Positions 6,745-14,387 of a stretch of DNA of 64,000 bases are shown here, in pieces (position 1 is the first letter of the stretch; the number at the start of each line of letters is the position of its first letter). The stretch lies in the NCBI RefSeq assembly GCF_002798405.1, contig NZ_PGGV01000029.1, positions 310,001 through 374,000 of the forward strand, written 5' to 3'. Both the position numbers and the translations under genes were made by a program. The notes beneath the pieces were generated by a model. The model was not told where the DNA came from, did no database searches, and was given only the letters and a program-made list of their open reading frames with translations. The DNA comes from Glycomyces xiaoerkulensis. Lineage in GTDB: Bacteria > Actinomycetota > Actinomycetes > Mycobacteriales > Micromonosporaceae.

Positions 6745-7728
6745 ATGTCCGATAGATCGATGCAGACCATTCCCAACCGACGTTCCCCTGAAGGGGTCAA
6801 CCCTGGTCGAGCGCGCCGGGCCGTCCGCCATCTCTACGACCATGACCATCTCGAACCTGGCCGGATGTCCATGCCGCTGCTCGTCCGCTCGAACGGCGAG
6901 GTCTCCGGTGAGCTGCCCGGTGAGATCGACCTCGGCGGACTCGCCGGAGAAGCGAGGCGCCTGGCCCGCCTCGGCCTCGGAGGGGTGAAGGTGTTCGTCA
7001 CCGGACACGACCGCGACGCCATCGCCACCGGCGCCACAGCGGCGGACAACCGCATGGCGAGGGCCATCGGCGAAATCAAGGCGGCCGCACCCGACCTGGC
7101 CGTCACCACCGAGGTCTGCGGGTGCTCGTGGACGACCAGCCGCGAATGCGTCCTGCGCAAGGACGGGGGCCTGATCGACCTGGAGGCGACCTATGCCCTC
7201 ATGGGTGAGATGGCCCTACTCCACGCCGAAGCGGGCGCCGACGCGGTCTCACCTACCGCCATGCTGGACGGCTCGATCCGGCAAGTGCGGGACGCGCTCG
7301 ATGCCGAAGGGTGGCGTGATGTGTCGGTGTGCCCCAACATCGCGGTCGACGGCGAACTGTACGAGCCGTTCAAGACGATCATGGACACCGACCCCGGCAC
7401 CGGCCGCCGCGCGGGCCTCCAGCTCAGCTCGGGACGATTGGTCTCCGGTGTCCTCCAGTGCGCCGAGGAATGGATCGTCGAAGGCGCGGACAGCCTCACC
7501 CTCCAACCGGTCCTGACCAATATCGATGGGCTGACCGCGTTGGCGGGGTATACCTTCAATCCGATCGTCGCCTACTCGACTTCGGGCGAGTGGGCCGCGC
7601 TCCGGCATCTCCCGTCCTCGGCGGTCCTGGATTATCACCGCATGTTCCTGCGTCTGGGCGCCGACCACGTCTTGACCTATGCGGCCGACGTCCTTGCCGA
7701 CGCCCTCCGTGAAAGGGAAGGCCACTGA
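6745..7728 (+). CDS. Porphobilinogen-synthase (HemB)-like protein lacking both Schiff-base lysines
   Basis: A 327-residue protein that aligns end to end with PBGS (ALA dehydratase), which condenses two 5-aminolevulinates. Conserved: the zinc cysteines C125, C127 and C135 in the exact CxCx7C spacing, the segment SPTAMLDGSIRQVRDALDA (family PSAAMDGxxxxIRxALD), LYEPFK (family FYGPFR) and YSTSGEW (family YQVSGEY). Altered: the Schiff-base lysine of the (Y/F)xxKxAS segment aligns with Ala200, and that of MVKPA aligns with Gln254 (LTLQP). Without these lysines normal PBGS chemistry is not expected, so it may use another substrate, act as a scaffold, or be inactive. The ATG has a strong GAGGAGG. It overlaps the methyltransferase start (TGATG). 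It is unlikely to be the housekeeping hemB. Confidence 0.82.
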   Translation: MSDRSMQTIPNRRSPEGVNPGRARRAVRHLYDHDHLEPGRMSMPLLVRSNGEVSGELPGEIDLGGLAGEARRLARLGLGGVKVFVTGHDRDAIATGATAADNRMARAIGEIKAAAPDLAVTTEVCGCSWTTSRECVLRKDGGLIDLEATYALMGEMALLHAEAGADAVSPTAMLDGSIRQVRDALDAEGWRDVSVCPNIAVDGELYEPFKTIMDTDPGTGRRAGLQLSSGRLVSGVLQCAEEWIVEGADSLTLQPVLTNIDGLTALAGYTFNPIVAYSTSGEWAALRHLPSSAVLDYHRMFLRLGADHVLTYAADVLADALREREGH

Positions 7729-8303
7729 TGCGCGCCGAGCCGTTCACCCAACCGGCCGTTCTGGAGCAGATCGGCTATCTCAGCGAGACTCTTGGGTTCG
7801 CGATGAGCTGCGACCGGCGAGTCGGGTCGCTCCTAGCGGTCCTGGCCGCTTCAAAGCCCGGCGGCAACCTCGTCGAGATCGGCACCGGGTTCGGTGCCGG
7901 AGCCGCATGGCTGCTCTCGGGCATGGACGACGAAGCCCGGCTGACCACGGTCGAGATCGACCGCTCCAACGTTGCTATCGCCCGGAGTCAGCTCGGCGGA
8001 GACGAACGAGTGCAGATCGTCGAGGCCGACGCACACGCCTGGCTGGAGCGCTACGACGGCATACCGATCGATCTGGCCTTCGTCGACTGGCGGGCGGGCA
8101 AATTCGCCCAACTCGACCGCGTCGTCGAGTTGCTCGCGCCCGGCGGCCTCTACGTGGTAGACGACCTCCTGCCGCAACCGACCTGGCCCGACGGCCACGA
8201 GAGGCGCATCGGCGAGTTCTTCGGCTCCTGGCCCCGCACCGACATGGCGGCCGTCCCGATCGAGTGGGCCTCCGGGCTCCTGATCGCCGCGAAGCTACCG
8301 TAG
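7728..8303 (+). CDS. Class I SAM-dependent methyltransferase (O-methyltransferase type)
   Basis: A 191-residue Rossmann methyltransferase. The SAM-binding motif I is [14 protein letters not shown] (about residues 49-62), followed by acidic motif II VEIDRSN and VEADAHAW. The motif IV region is IDLAFVDWR, and motif V/VI contains [15 protein letters not shown]. The VDDLL segment and small size resemble metal-dependent catechol/caffeoyl-CoA-type O-methyltransferases. Its ATG overlaps the hemB-like stop, and the hemC-like gene starts 4 bp after its end, so the three form a coupled cassette. The likely role is methylating the product or an intermediate of the neighbouring enzymes. The substrate is unknown. 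Confidence 0.8.
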   Translation: MRAEPFTQPAVLEQIGYLSETLGFAMSCDRRVGSLLAVLAASKPGGNLVEIGTGFGAGAAWLLSGMDDEARLTTVEIDRSNVAIARSQLGGDERVQIVEADAHAWLERYDGIPIDLAFVDWRAGKFAQLDRVVELLAPGGLYVVDDLLPQPTWPDGHERRIGEFFGSWPRTDMAAVPIEWASGLLIAAKLP

Positions 8304-8307
8304 GACG

Positions 8308-9255
8308 ATGACGTCGAACGTGCTGCGGATCGTGACCCGCTCGTCCCCGATGGCGCTCGCCCAGGTCGAGCGGGTCCGCACCCTCCTGGCCGATTCCGAT
8401 TCCGATTCCGATTCCGATTCCGGCCTCGGCGTCGAGGTCGTGCCGATCACCACCACGGCGGACAAATGGACCGGGAGCCTGACCGACCTCGGCGGCAAAG
8501 CGCACTTCGTCAAGGAAGTCGACGCGGTCCTGGCGGCCGGGGCCGCCGACGTGGCGGTCCACTGCCTCAAGGACATGCCCGGTGAACGGCCGCTCCCCGA
8601 AGGCATGACCATCGCTGCCTACCTCGAACGAGACGACGTCCGCGACTGCCTCATCCACCCCGAAGGGCTGACGCTCACCGAACTGCCCGCCGGGGCCAGG
8701 ATCGGGACCTCGTCGGTGCGACGCCGAGCCCAACTCGCCGCGATCCGGCCCGACCTCGAATTCAGGCTGTTCCGTGGCAACGCCAACCGCCGCCTGGAGA
8801 AGCTCTACGCCGGGGAGGTCGACGCGGCGATCCTCGCCGTCTCCGGGCTCGAACGCATAGGCCGGACCGATGTCGCCGCAGAGATCTTCGAGCCCGAGGT
8901 GCTCCTCCCGCCGGTCGGCGCCGGCATCCTCGCCCTCCAATGCCGCGAGGACGACCCGGCCACGCTGGAGGCGCTGGCGCCCCTGGGCGACCCGCAGACC
9001 TGGCGCGAGGCGGCCGCCGAACGCATGTTCCTCCACGTCCTCCAAGGCCATTGCAACTCACCGATAGCCGGATACGCCGCGCACGTCGACGGAGAGCTGA
9101 CCCTGCGAGGTGAGGTCTACTCGCTCGACGGCAAGCAGGTCCTCACCGCCTCCGAGACGGCCGGAGCGCTCGACCCGACCGACCTCGGCATCGCCGTAGG
9201 ACTGGCGATCGCCAGGCAGGGCGGGCGAGAGATCATTCAGGAGGCCGAGCAGTAG
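8308..9255 (+). CDS. Hydroxymethylbilane-synthase (HemC)-like protein
   Basis: A 315-residue homologue of porphobilinogen deaminase, which polymerises four porphobilinogens on a dipyrromethane cofactor. Retained: [10 protein letters not shown] near the N-terminus, catalytic Asp in [33 protein letters not shown] and the cofactor-attachment cysteine in [13 protein letters not shown]. Departures from the usual motifs: GGKAHFVKE for GGKGLFx[13 protein letters not shown] for VGQGAxGIECR, and an inserted run of five Asp-Ser pairs after residue 28. The enzyme is therefore probably able to build a cofactor but may act on a modified pyrrole. The RBS is weak, so translation may depend on coupling to the methyltransferase. 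It could instead be the organism's only HemC, although its position beside a lysine-less HemB paralogue argues against that. Confidence 0.82.
   Translation: MTSNVLRIVTRSSPMALAQVERVRTLLADSDSDSDSDSGLGVEVVPITTTADKWTGSLTDLGGKAHFVKEVDAVLAAGAADVAVHCLKDMPGERPLPEGMTIAAYLERDDVRDCLIHPEGLTLTELPAGARIGTSSVRRRAQLAAIRPDLEFRLFRGNANRRLEKLYAGEVDAAILAVSGLERIGRTDVAAEIFEPEVLLPPVGAGILALQCREDDPATLEALAPLGDPQTWREAAAERMFLHVLQGHCNSPIAGYAAHVDGELTLRGEVYSLDGKQVLTASETAGALDPTDLGIAVGLAIARQGGREIIQEAEQ
8392..8421 (+). repeat. Five tandem GATTCC hexamers inside the hemC-like gene
   Basis: A perfect 6-bp x 5 microsatellite encoding (Asp-Ser)5 in the loop between the first helix and following strand of the HMBS fold. Copy-number change would keep the frame and alter only loop length. 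Confidence 0.9.
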
Positions 9256-9372
9256 ACAATCGGTCCCCGAGGGGCCGGTAGGACCCGGTCAAGTCCGGGC
9301 ACAGCCCGTCGGCCGGGTCGGTGATGGCCGGACCCGGCCGCCCGGCGCGGGTTGGAGCGCTACGCTACGGCC

Positions 9373-11364
9373 GTGACCCGCTCCTTGTCCGTCTTCAAAC
9401 GGCTGCTCGTCGGTGAGCCGTTCACCAGCGAGCGGCAGCGCGCCCTCGAGCTGTCCAAGCGCTACGCCATCCCCCTGCTCGCGGTCAACCCCATCTCCTC
9501 GCTGGCCTACGCGCCCGAACAGGTCTTCCTCATCATGGCCGCCGCGGGCACCGCCGCCTACGCCTACTCGGTGTGGACCGGTCTGGCCGTCGCGGTCGTG
9601 ATGCTGACCGTCATCGCCTCCTACCGGTACACCGTCCAGGCCTACCCGGGCGGGGGCGGCGACTACCGGGTGGTGACGGCGAACTTCGGGCAGCGCGCGG
9701 GCATGCTGGCCGCCGCGGCGCTGCTGCTGGACTACATCCTCACCGTGGCGGTGTCGGTGGCCGCGGCGGTGACGAACCTGGCGGTGGTGCTGCCGGGCCT
9801 GCGCGAATGGCGCGAGTGGGTGTGCGTGCTGGTCATCGTGCTGCTGACGGCTTTCAACCTGCGCGGCGGACGCATCCCCGGCCGCATCGCGGCCGGGGTC
9901 GCGCTCCTGTTCGTCCTGTGCATGACCGCGGTGGTGCTGGTGGGCCTGTTCCGGATCGCCGCCGGCGACGAGCTGCACCCGCTCTCGGCCGACTTCAGCT
10001 CGGTCGGCGAGGCCGCCGAGTGGACCGGGGCCGCCCTGTTCCTGCTGTGCGCCCGCGCCTTCGCCGCCGGGTCGGTGGCGGTGACCGGGGTCGAGACGTT
10101 CACGACCCGGGTGCGGTTCTTCCGCCCGCCGCGCGGCCGCAACGCCGCGGCGGCGATCACCGTGGTCGGCGCCGTGACCGTGGCGCTCTTCGTCGGCATC
10201 ATCATGCTGGCCTACCTGGTCGGCGCCCAGGCCAGCTCCGACCCGAGCCGGCAGTTGGCCGGGATTCCCGAGGACTACGTGCAGATCCCGCTGGTCGGGC
10301 AGTTGGCCGGGGCCGTGTTCGACTCGGTGGCGGTGCTGATGTGGCCGATCATGCTCGCCACCGCCGGCGTGCTCACCCTGGCGGCGAACACCGCGTTCGT
10401 GGGCTTTCCGCAGCTCGCCACCGTCTTCGCGCAGGACTCGCTGCTGCCGCGCCAGTTGCACAAGCGCGGCGACCGCCTGGTCTACTCCAACGGGATCATC
10501 ATCCTGGCCGTCTCCGCGGCCGTGCTGGTGGTGGCCTTCGGCGGGGTGACCTTCCGGCTCATCGGCCTGTACATCGTGGGCGTGTTCCTGTCGATGGTCC
10601 TGGGGCACGCGGCGATGATGCGGCACTGGGGGCGCGTGCTCGCAGTCGAGCGCGATCCCTCCCGGCGCGGCCGGGCACGCCGCGCCAGGCGCACGGCGTC
10701 GGCGGCCGCGCTGATGTGCGCGGCCGTGCTCGGAATCGTCGCGGTCACCGACTACCGGCGCGGCGGCTGGATCGCGGTGGTCATCATCGGCCTGGGCTAC
10801 GCGCTCATGTGGTACGTCTCGCGGCACTACACGGCCGTGGCCTCCGAGACCGAACTGCCACCGGGCAAGCCGCGTCTGCCCTCGCGCAACCACGCGATCG
10901 TGCTGGCATCGAGCGTGAACCGGCCGCTGATGCGGATGCTGGCCTACGCCAAGGCCACGCGCCCCGACAGCGTCACGGCGCTGACGGTCAACGTGGACGC
11001 GGCGGCATCGCGGGCACTGCTGGCCGAATGGGAGCGGCGCAAGATCGGCGTCCCGCTGACGGTGGTGGACTCGCCCTACCGGGAGATCACCGGCCCGATC
11101 GTCGACTACGTCAAGGCGCTGCGGCGGGACGCGCCGCGCGACGTGGTGACCGTATACCTGCCCGAGTTCGTCGTCGGCCACTGGTGGCAGCGGCGGCGAT
11201 TCTCGCGCAACTACTTCCCCTGGTCGACGAATCTGCTGCACAATCAGACTACGAAGGCGATCCGTCGCCAACTCAGGTACGAGCCCGGCGTGATGATCTG
11301 CATCGTGCCGTGGATCCTGGGCGAGAACATGGAACCGCCGCCGCTGCGGCGAGTGCGCCGGTGA
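9373..11364 (+). CDS. APC-superfamily amino acid/polyamine permease
   Basis: A 663-residue inner-membrane permease with about 12 transmembrane helices. Helix 1 holds the unwound motif region NPISSLAYAPEQ, and helix 2 is followed by YTVQAYPGGGGDYRVVTANFG, the APC substrate-site region. A soluble C-terminal domain of roughly 150 residues follows (RNHAIVLASSVNRPLMRML), resembling a USP/adenine-nucleotide-binding tail found in this subgroup. I prefer the GTG at 9373 over the TTG at 9352 because it places the basic N-terminus directly before GEPFTSERQ. In related genomes this permease commonly neighbours trkA pairs and the TRAM methyltransferase; here the 3.3-9.3 kb block separates it from trkA. 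The substrate is not predictable. Confidence 0.85.
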   Translation: MTRSLSVFKRLLVGEPFTSERQRALELSKRYAIPLLAVNPISSLAYAPEQVFLIMAAAGTAAYAYSVWTGLAVAVVMLTVIASYRYTVQAYPGGGGDYRVVTANFGQRAGMLAAAALLLDYILTVAVSVAAAVTNLAVVLPGLREWREWVCVLVIVLLTAFNLRGGRIPGRIAAGVALLFVLCMTAVVLVGLFRIAAGDELHPLSADFSSVGEAAEWTGAALFLLCARAFAAGSVAVTGVETFTTRVRFFRPPRGRNAAAAITVVGAVTVALFVGIIMLAYLVGAQASSDPSRQLAGIPEDYVQIPLVGQLAGAVFDSVAVLMWPIMLATAGVLTLAANTAFVGFPQLATVFAQDSLLPRQLHKRGDRLVYSNGIIILAVSAAVLVVAFGGVTFRLIGLYIVGVFLSMVLGHAAMMRHWGRVLAVERDPSRRGRARRARRTASAAALMCAAVLGIVAVTDYRRGGWIAVVIIGLGYALMWYVSRHYTAVASETELPPGKPRLPSRNHAIVLASSVNRPLMRMLAYAKATRPDSVTALTVNVDAAASRALLAEWERRKIGVPLTVVDSPYREITGPIVDYVKALRRDAPRDVVTVYLPEFVVGHWWQRRRFSRNYFPWSTNLLHNQTTKAIRRQLRYEPGVMICIVPWILGENMEPPPLRRVRR

Positions 11365-11473
11365 GCGCCCTCAAGGCGACGACCTGGCATTCCGATGGGC
11401 CTCACCGGCCGAGTCGGAAGCATATAGCATGAGGCTCACCCATGTGCCCAGCAACAACCCATTGGGGACACGA

Positions 11474-13105
11474 ATGAGCTCGACCGATACTGAACATAGA
11501 CCTTCGATAATCGCCCGCGTGCGCGAGTCGATCGCCCCCCGGGTCTTCTACCCGGCCTCCGCGATCATCCTTGCCTTCGTGCTCGTAGGCACCATCTGGC
11601 AGACGCCGGACCCCGCCGAGGGTGAGGAGAAGCAGACCGACTTCTCGGTCATCCTCAACAACGTCAACGAATGGATCACCCAGAACCTCGGGTGGTACTA
11701 CATCTTCGTCGTGTTCGCGTTCGTACTGTTCGCCGCCGGCATCGGCGTCTCCCGGCTCGGGAGGATCCGGCTCGGACCCGACGACTCCAAACCCGAATTC
11801 TCCCGCACCTCGTGGTTCGCGATGCTCTTCAGCGCCGGCATGGGCATCGGCCTCGTCTTCTGGGGCGCGGCCGAACCCCTGGCGCACTACGCGACGCCCC
11901 CCTACGCCTCCCCGGAGACCGAAGCGGCCGCCCGCGACGCCATGCACGCCTCGTTCATGCACTGGGGCGTCCACGCCTGGGCCATCTACATCGTGGTCGG
12001 CCTCGCCCTCGCCTTTGCGGTGCACCGCAGGGGCCGCCCGCTGTCGCTGCGCTGGACCCTCGAGCCCCTGCTGGGGGAGCGGGTCCGCGGCGTCCTCGGC
12101 GACGTCATCGACGTCACCGCCGTAGTCGCCACCCTGTTCGGCGTCGCGACCTCGCTGGGCCTGGGCGCCCAGCAGATCAACGCGGGCCTCGAGGCGCTCA
12201 ACATCGTCGGCGCCCCCGCCGACGCCACCCAGACGAACGCGGCCCAGATCATCACCATCCTGGTGATCACCGGCATCGCGATCTGGTCGGTCATCACCGG
12301 TGTCAAGAAGGGCATCAAGTGGCTGTCGAACATCAACATGGTGCTGGCCGCCGTGCTCCTGGTGTTCGTGTTCGTCTTCGGCCCGACCCTGTTCCAGCTC
12401 CGCGAGCTGTTCACCTCGATCGGCTACTACTTCCAGAACATCCTCCAGACCTCGCTCGACGCCGGCGCCTACCCGGCCGCCGAGAGCGGCTACCCGAACG
12501 CGGGCGGCTTCCAGGCGGCCTGGACCGCCTTCTACTGGGGCTGGTGGATCAGCTGGGCGCCCTTCGTGGGCGTGTTCATCGCCCGCATCTCGCGCGGCCG
12601 GACCGTGCGCGAGTTCTGCCTCGGCGTCCTGCTGGTGCCGACGGCCATCTCGTTCGTGTGGTTCGCCGTCATGGGCGGCACCGCGCTGCACCAGGCGATG
12701 GGCGGCGCCGACATCCTCGGCCTGAGCGAGGCCGCGGCCCTGTTCAGCATGCTCGAGGGCCTGCCGGTCACCCCGCTGCTGGCGGGACTGGCGACGCTGC
12801 TGGTCGTGACCTTCTTCGTCACCTCCTCGGACTCCGGTTCGCTGGTGATCGACACGCTGTCCTCGGGCGGCAACCTCGAGCCGCCCAAGCCGACCCGCGT
12901 GTTCTGGGCGAGCGCCGAGGGCGCCGTGGCCATCACCCTGCTGATCGTCGGCGGCATCGGCGCACTCCAGACGGTCTCGATCGTCACGGCGCTGCCGTTC
13001 TCGATCATCATGATCGCCATCTGCGTGGCGACCGTGAAGGCCCTGAGCGCCGACCCCACGGTGCGACTTCGCCGCACCCCCAAGAAGGCCGAAGCGAAGC
13101 AGTAG
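11474..13105 (+). CDS. BCCT-family glycine betaine/choline transporter
   Basis: A 543-residue, 12-helix secondary transporter. Diagnostic BCCT features are the glycine-rich GMGIGLVFWGAAEP, the paired FYWGWWISWAPFVGVFIARISRGRTVREF region, and the TSSDSGSLVID stretch in helix 10. It imports quaternary ammonium compatible solutes driven by Na+ or H+. The ATG at 11474 has GGGGAC upstream and is preferred to 11429. Together with the ATP-driven betaine system at 16.2-19.2 kb it gives the cell two osmoprotectant uptake routes. The short, basic C-terminus (RLRRTPKKAEAKQ) is small compared with osmosensing members, so strong osmotic gating by the tail is doubtful. Confidence 0.92.
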   Translation: MSSTDTEHRPSIIARVRESIAPRVFYPASAIILAFVLVGTIWQTPDPAEGEEKQTDFSVILNNVNEWITQNLGWYYIFVVFAFVLFAAGIGVSRLGRIRLGPDDSKPEFSRTSWFAMLFSAGMGIGLVFWGAAEPLAHYATPPYASPETEAAARDAMHASFMHWGVHAWAIYIVVGLALAFAVHRRGRPLSLRWTLEPLLGERVRGVLGDVIDVTAVVATLFGVATSLGLGAQQINAGLEALNIVGAPADATQTNAAQIITILVITGIAIWSVITGVKKGIKWLSNINMVLAAVLLVFVFVFGPTLFQLRELFTSIGYYFQNILQTSLDAGAYPAAESGYPNAGGFQAAWTAFYWGWWISWAPFVGVFIARISRGRTVREFCLGVLLVPTAISFVWFAVMGGTALHQAMGGADILGLSEAAALFSMLEGLPVTPLLAGLATLLVVTFFVTSSDSGSLVIDTLSSGGNLEPPKPTRVFWASAEGAVAITLLIVGGIGALQTVSIVTALPFSIIMIAICVATVKALSADPTVRLRRTPKKAEAKQ

Positions 13106-13113
13106 CACGACCC

Positions 13114-13141
13114 GCCGGGCACCGCCGAGGCGGTGCCCGGC
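13114..13141 (+). terminator. Hairpin terminator after the BCCT gene
   Basis: GCCGGGCACCGC (13114-13125) pairs perfectly with GCGGTGCCCGGC (13130-13141) around a 4-base loop. No T-run follows, as is common for actinobacterial terminators. Confidence 0.6.
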
Positions 13142-13205
13142 CACCCCACCGCCACCCGACCGCGGGTAGCCTCTCCGAGATGGGAAAGGTGGGGGAAGCG
13201 AACTC

Positions 13206-14387
13206 ATGATCGTCACGATCGACGACGTCGCCGCGGGCGGCCACTGCGTGGCCCGGGCCGACGGCGAGGTGTACTTCGTGCGCCACGCACTGCCCGGCGA
13301 GCGAGTGCGCATCGAGGTCACCCAGCGCAAGAAGCGCTTCGCCTTCGCCGACGCGGTGGAGATCCTCGAACCCTCGCCCGACCGCGTCGAGGCGCCCTGC
13401 CCGTGGGCCGGACCCGGCAAGTGCGGCGGCTGCGACTTCCAGCACGCCGCCCCCGAGGCCCAGCGCCGCCTCAAGACCCGCGTCCTGGCCGACCAGCTCA
13501 CCCGCATCGGCGGCCTCGAGCCTTCCGCTCTCGAAGGCGTCGAGGTCGAAGAACTGCCCTGGAAGGAAGGCGCCCTCGGCTGGCGCACCCGGATGCAGTA
13601 CGCGGTCGACCGCGACGGCCGGGCCGGGCTCCGCGAGCACAAATCCCACCGCGTCATCCACATCGATGAGTGCGCGATCGCCTCCGAACCCATCCGCGAG
13701 GCGCGCATCCTCGCACGGAACTGGAAGGGCCTGGGCGCGGTGGGCGTGGTCGACTCCGACGAGGACCGCCTCACCGTCTACACCCAGTTGCGCCGCACCT
13801 CCCGGCCCCATCACAAGAGCGGCCCCGCCACGATCCACCAGCGGGTCGGCCGGTTCGAGTTCGAGCTCGGCTTCGACGGCTTCTGGCAGGTCCACCCGCT
13901 CGCCGCCGAGACCTTCCTCGACTGCGTGCTGGAGTTCCTGGCCCCGCGCGAGGGCGAGGCCGCCTGGGACCTGTACGCCGGCGCCGGCCTGTTCGCCGCC
14001 GGACTGTCCGAAGCGGTCGGCCCGAACGGCCGCGTCGTCGCCGTCGAGAACGCGGCGGCCCCGCGCACGGCCGCCAACCTCGCGGACCTCCCGAACGCCG
14101 GTGCCCTCGGCGGCGAGGTGGCCGAGACGCTCCCCGCCCTGGGCCGGACCGACATCGTCGTGCTCGACCCGCCGCGGCACGGCGCCGGGCCCGAGGTGGT
14201 GGCCGCGATGACCGCGGCCGGTCCACGGGCGATCTGCTACGTCTCCTGCGACGCCGGCGCGCTGGCCCGCGACGTGAAGGCCTTCGCCGAGCACGGCTGG
14301 TCCCCGGCCCGCATGCGCGCGTTCGACGCGTTCCCGATGACGCAGCATTTCGAGACGATCGCGCTGTTCGAGCCGGTTCAGGCGTAG
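13206..14387 (+). CDS. TRAM-domain class I RNA (uracil-5-)methyltransferase, RlmD/TrmA-like
   Basis: A 393-residue enzyme that probably methylates a uridine in 23S rRNA or tRNA. An N-terminal TRAM RNA-binding domain (residues 1-55, GGHCVARADGEVYFVRHALP) is followed by a four-cysteine iron-sulfur motif (CPWAGPGKCGGC plus a further Cys) and a Rossmann SAM domain (DLYAGAGLFAAGL). The catalytic site contains LDPPRHGAG and nucleophile Cys in CYVSCDAGALARD, with the C-terminal FDAFPMTQHFETIALF typical of the family. It belongs to the conserved APC-permease/TRAM/dxs neighbourhood. Its 3' end overlaps the convergent membrane-protein gene by 10 bp. Confidence 0.9.
   Translation: MIVTIDDVAAGGHCVARADGEVYFVRHALPGERVRIEVTQRKKRFAFADAVEILEPSPDRVEAPCPWAGPGKCGGCDFQHAAPEAQRRLKTRVLADQLTRIGGLEPSALEGVEVEELPWKEGALGWRTRMQYAVDRDGRAGLREHKSHRVIHIDECAIASEPIREARILARNWKGLGAVGVVDSDEDRLTVYTQLRRTSRPHHKSGPATIHQRVGRFEFELGFDGFWQVHPLAAETFLDCVLEFLAPREGEAAWDLYAGAGLFAAGLSEAVGPNGRVVAVENAAAPRTAANLADLPNAGALGGEVAETLPALGRTDIVVLDPPRHGAGPEVVAAMTAAGPRAICYVSCDAGALARDVKAFAEHGWSPARMRAFDAFPMTQHFETIALFEPVQA

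Noticed and set aside
8392-8421. Hexamer repeat as an on/off phase-variation switch
   Set aside because: The unit is a multiple of three, so slippage cannot shift the frame; only loop length would change.
6745-9255. Treating the hemB-like and hemC-like genes as the organism's housekeeping heme genes
   Set aside because: Loss of both PBGS lysines makes a primary heme role unlikely; the linked methyltransferase and accessory context also argue against it. It cannot be fully excluded for the HMBS.
9256-9372. Terminator after the hemC-like gene
   Set aside because: Short G/C inverted stretches are present but no stem comparable to the other terminators in the window, so none is annotated.
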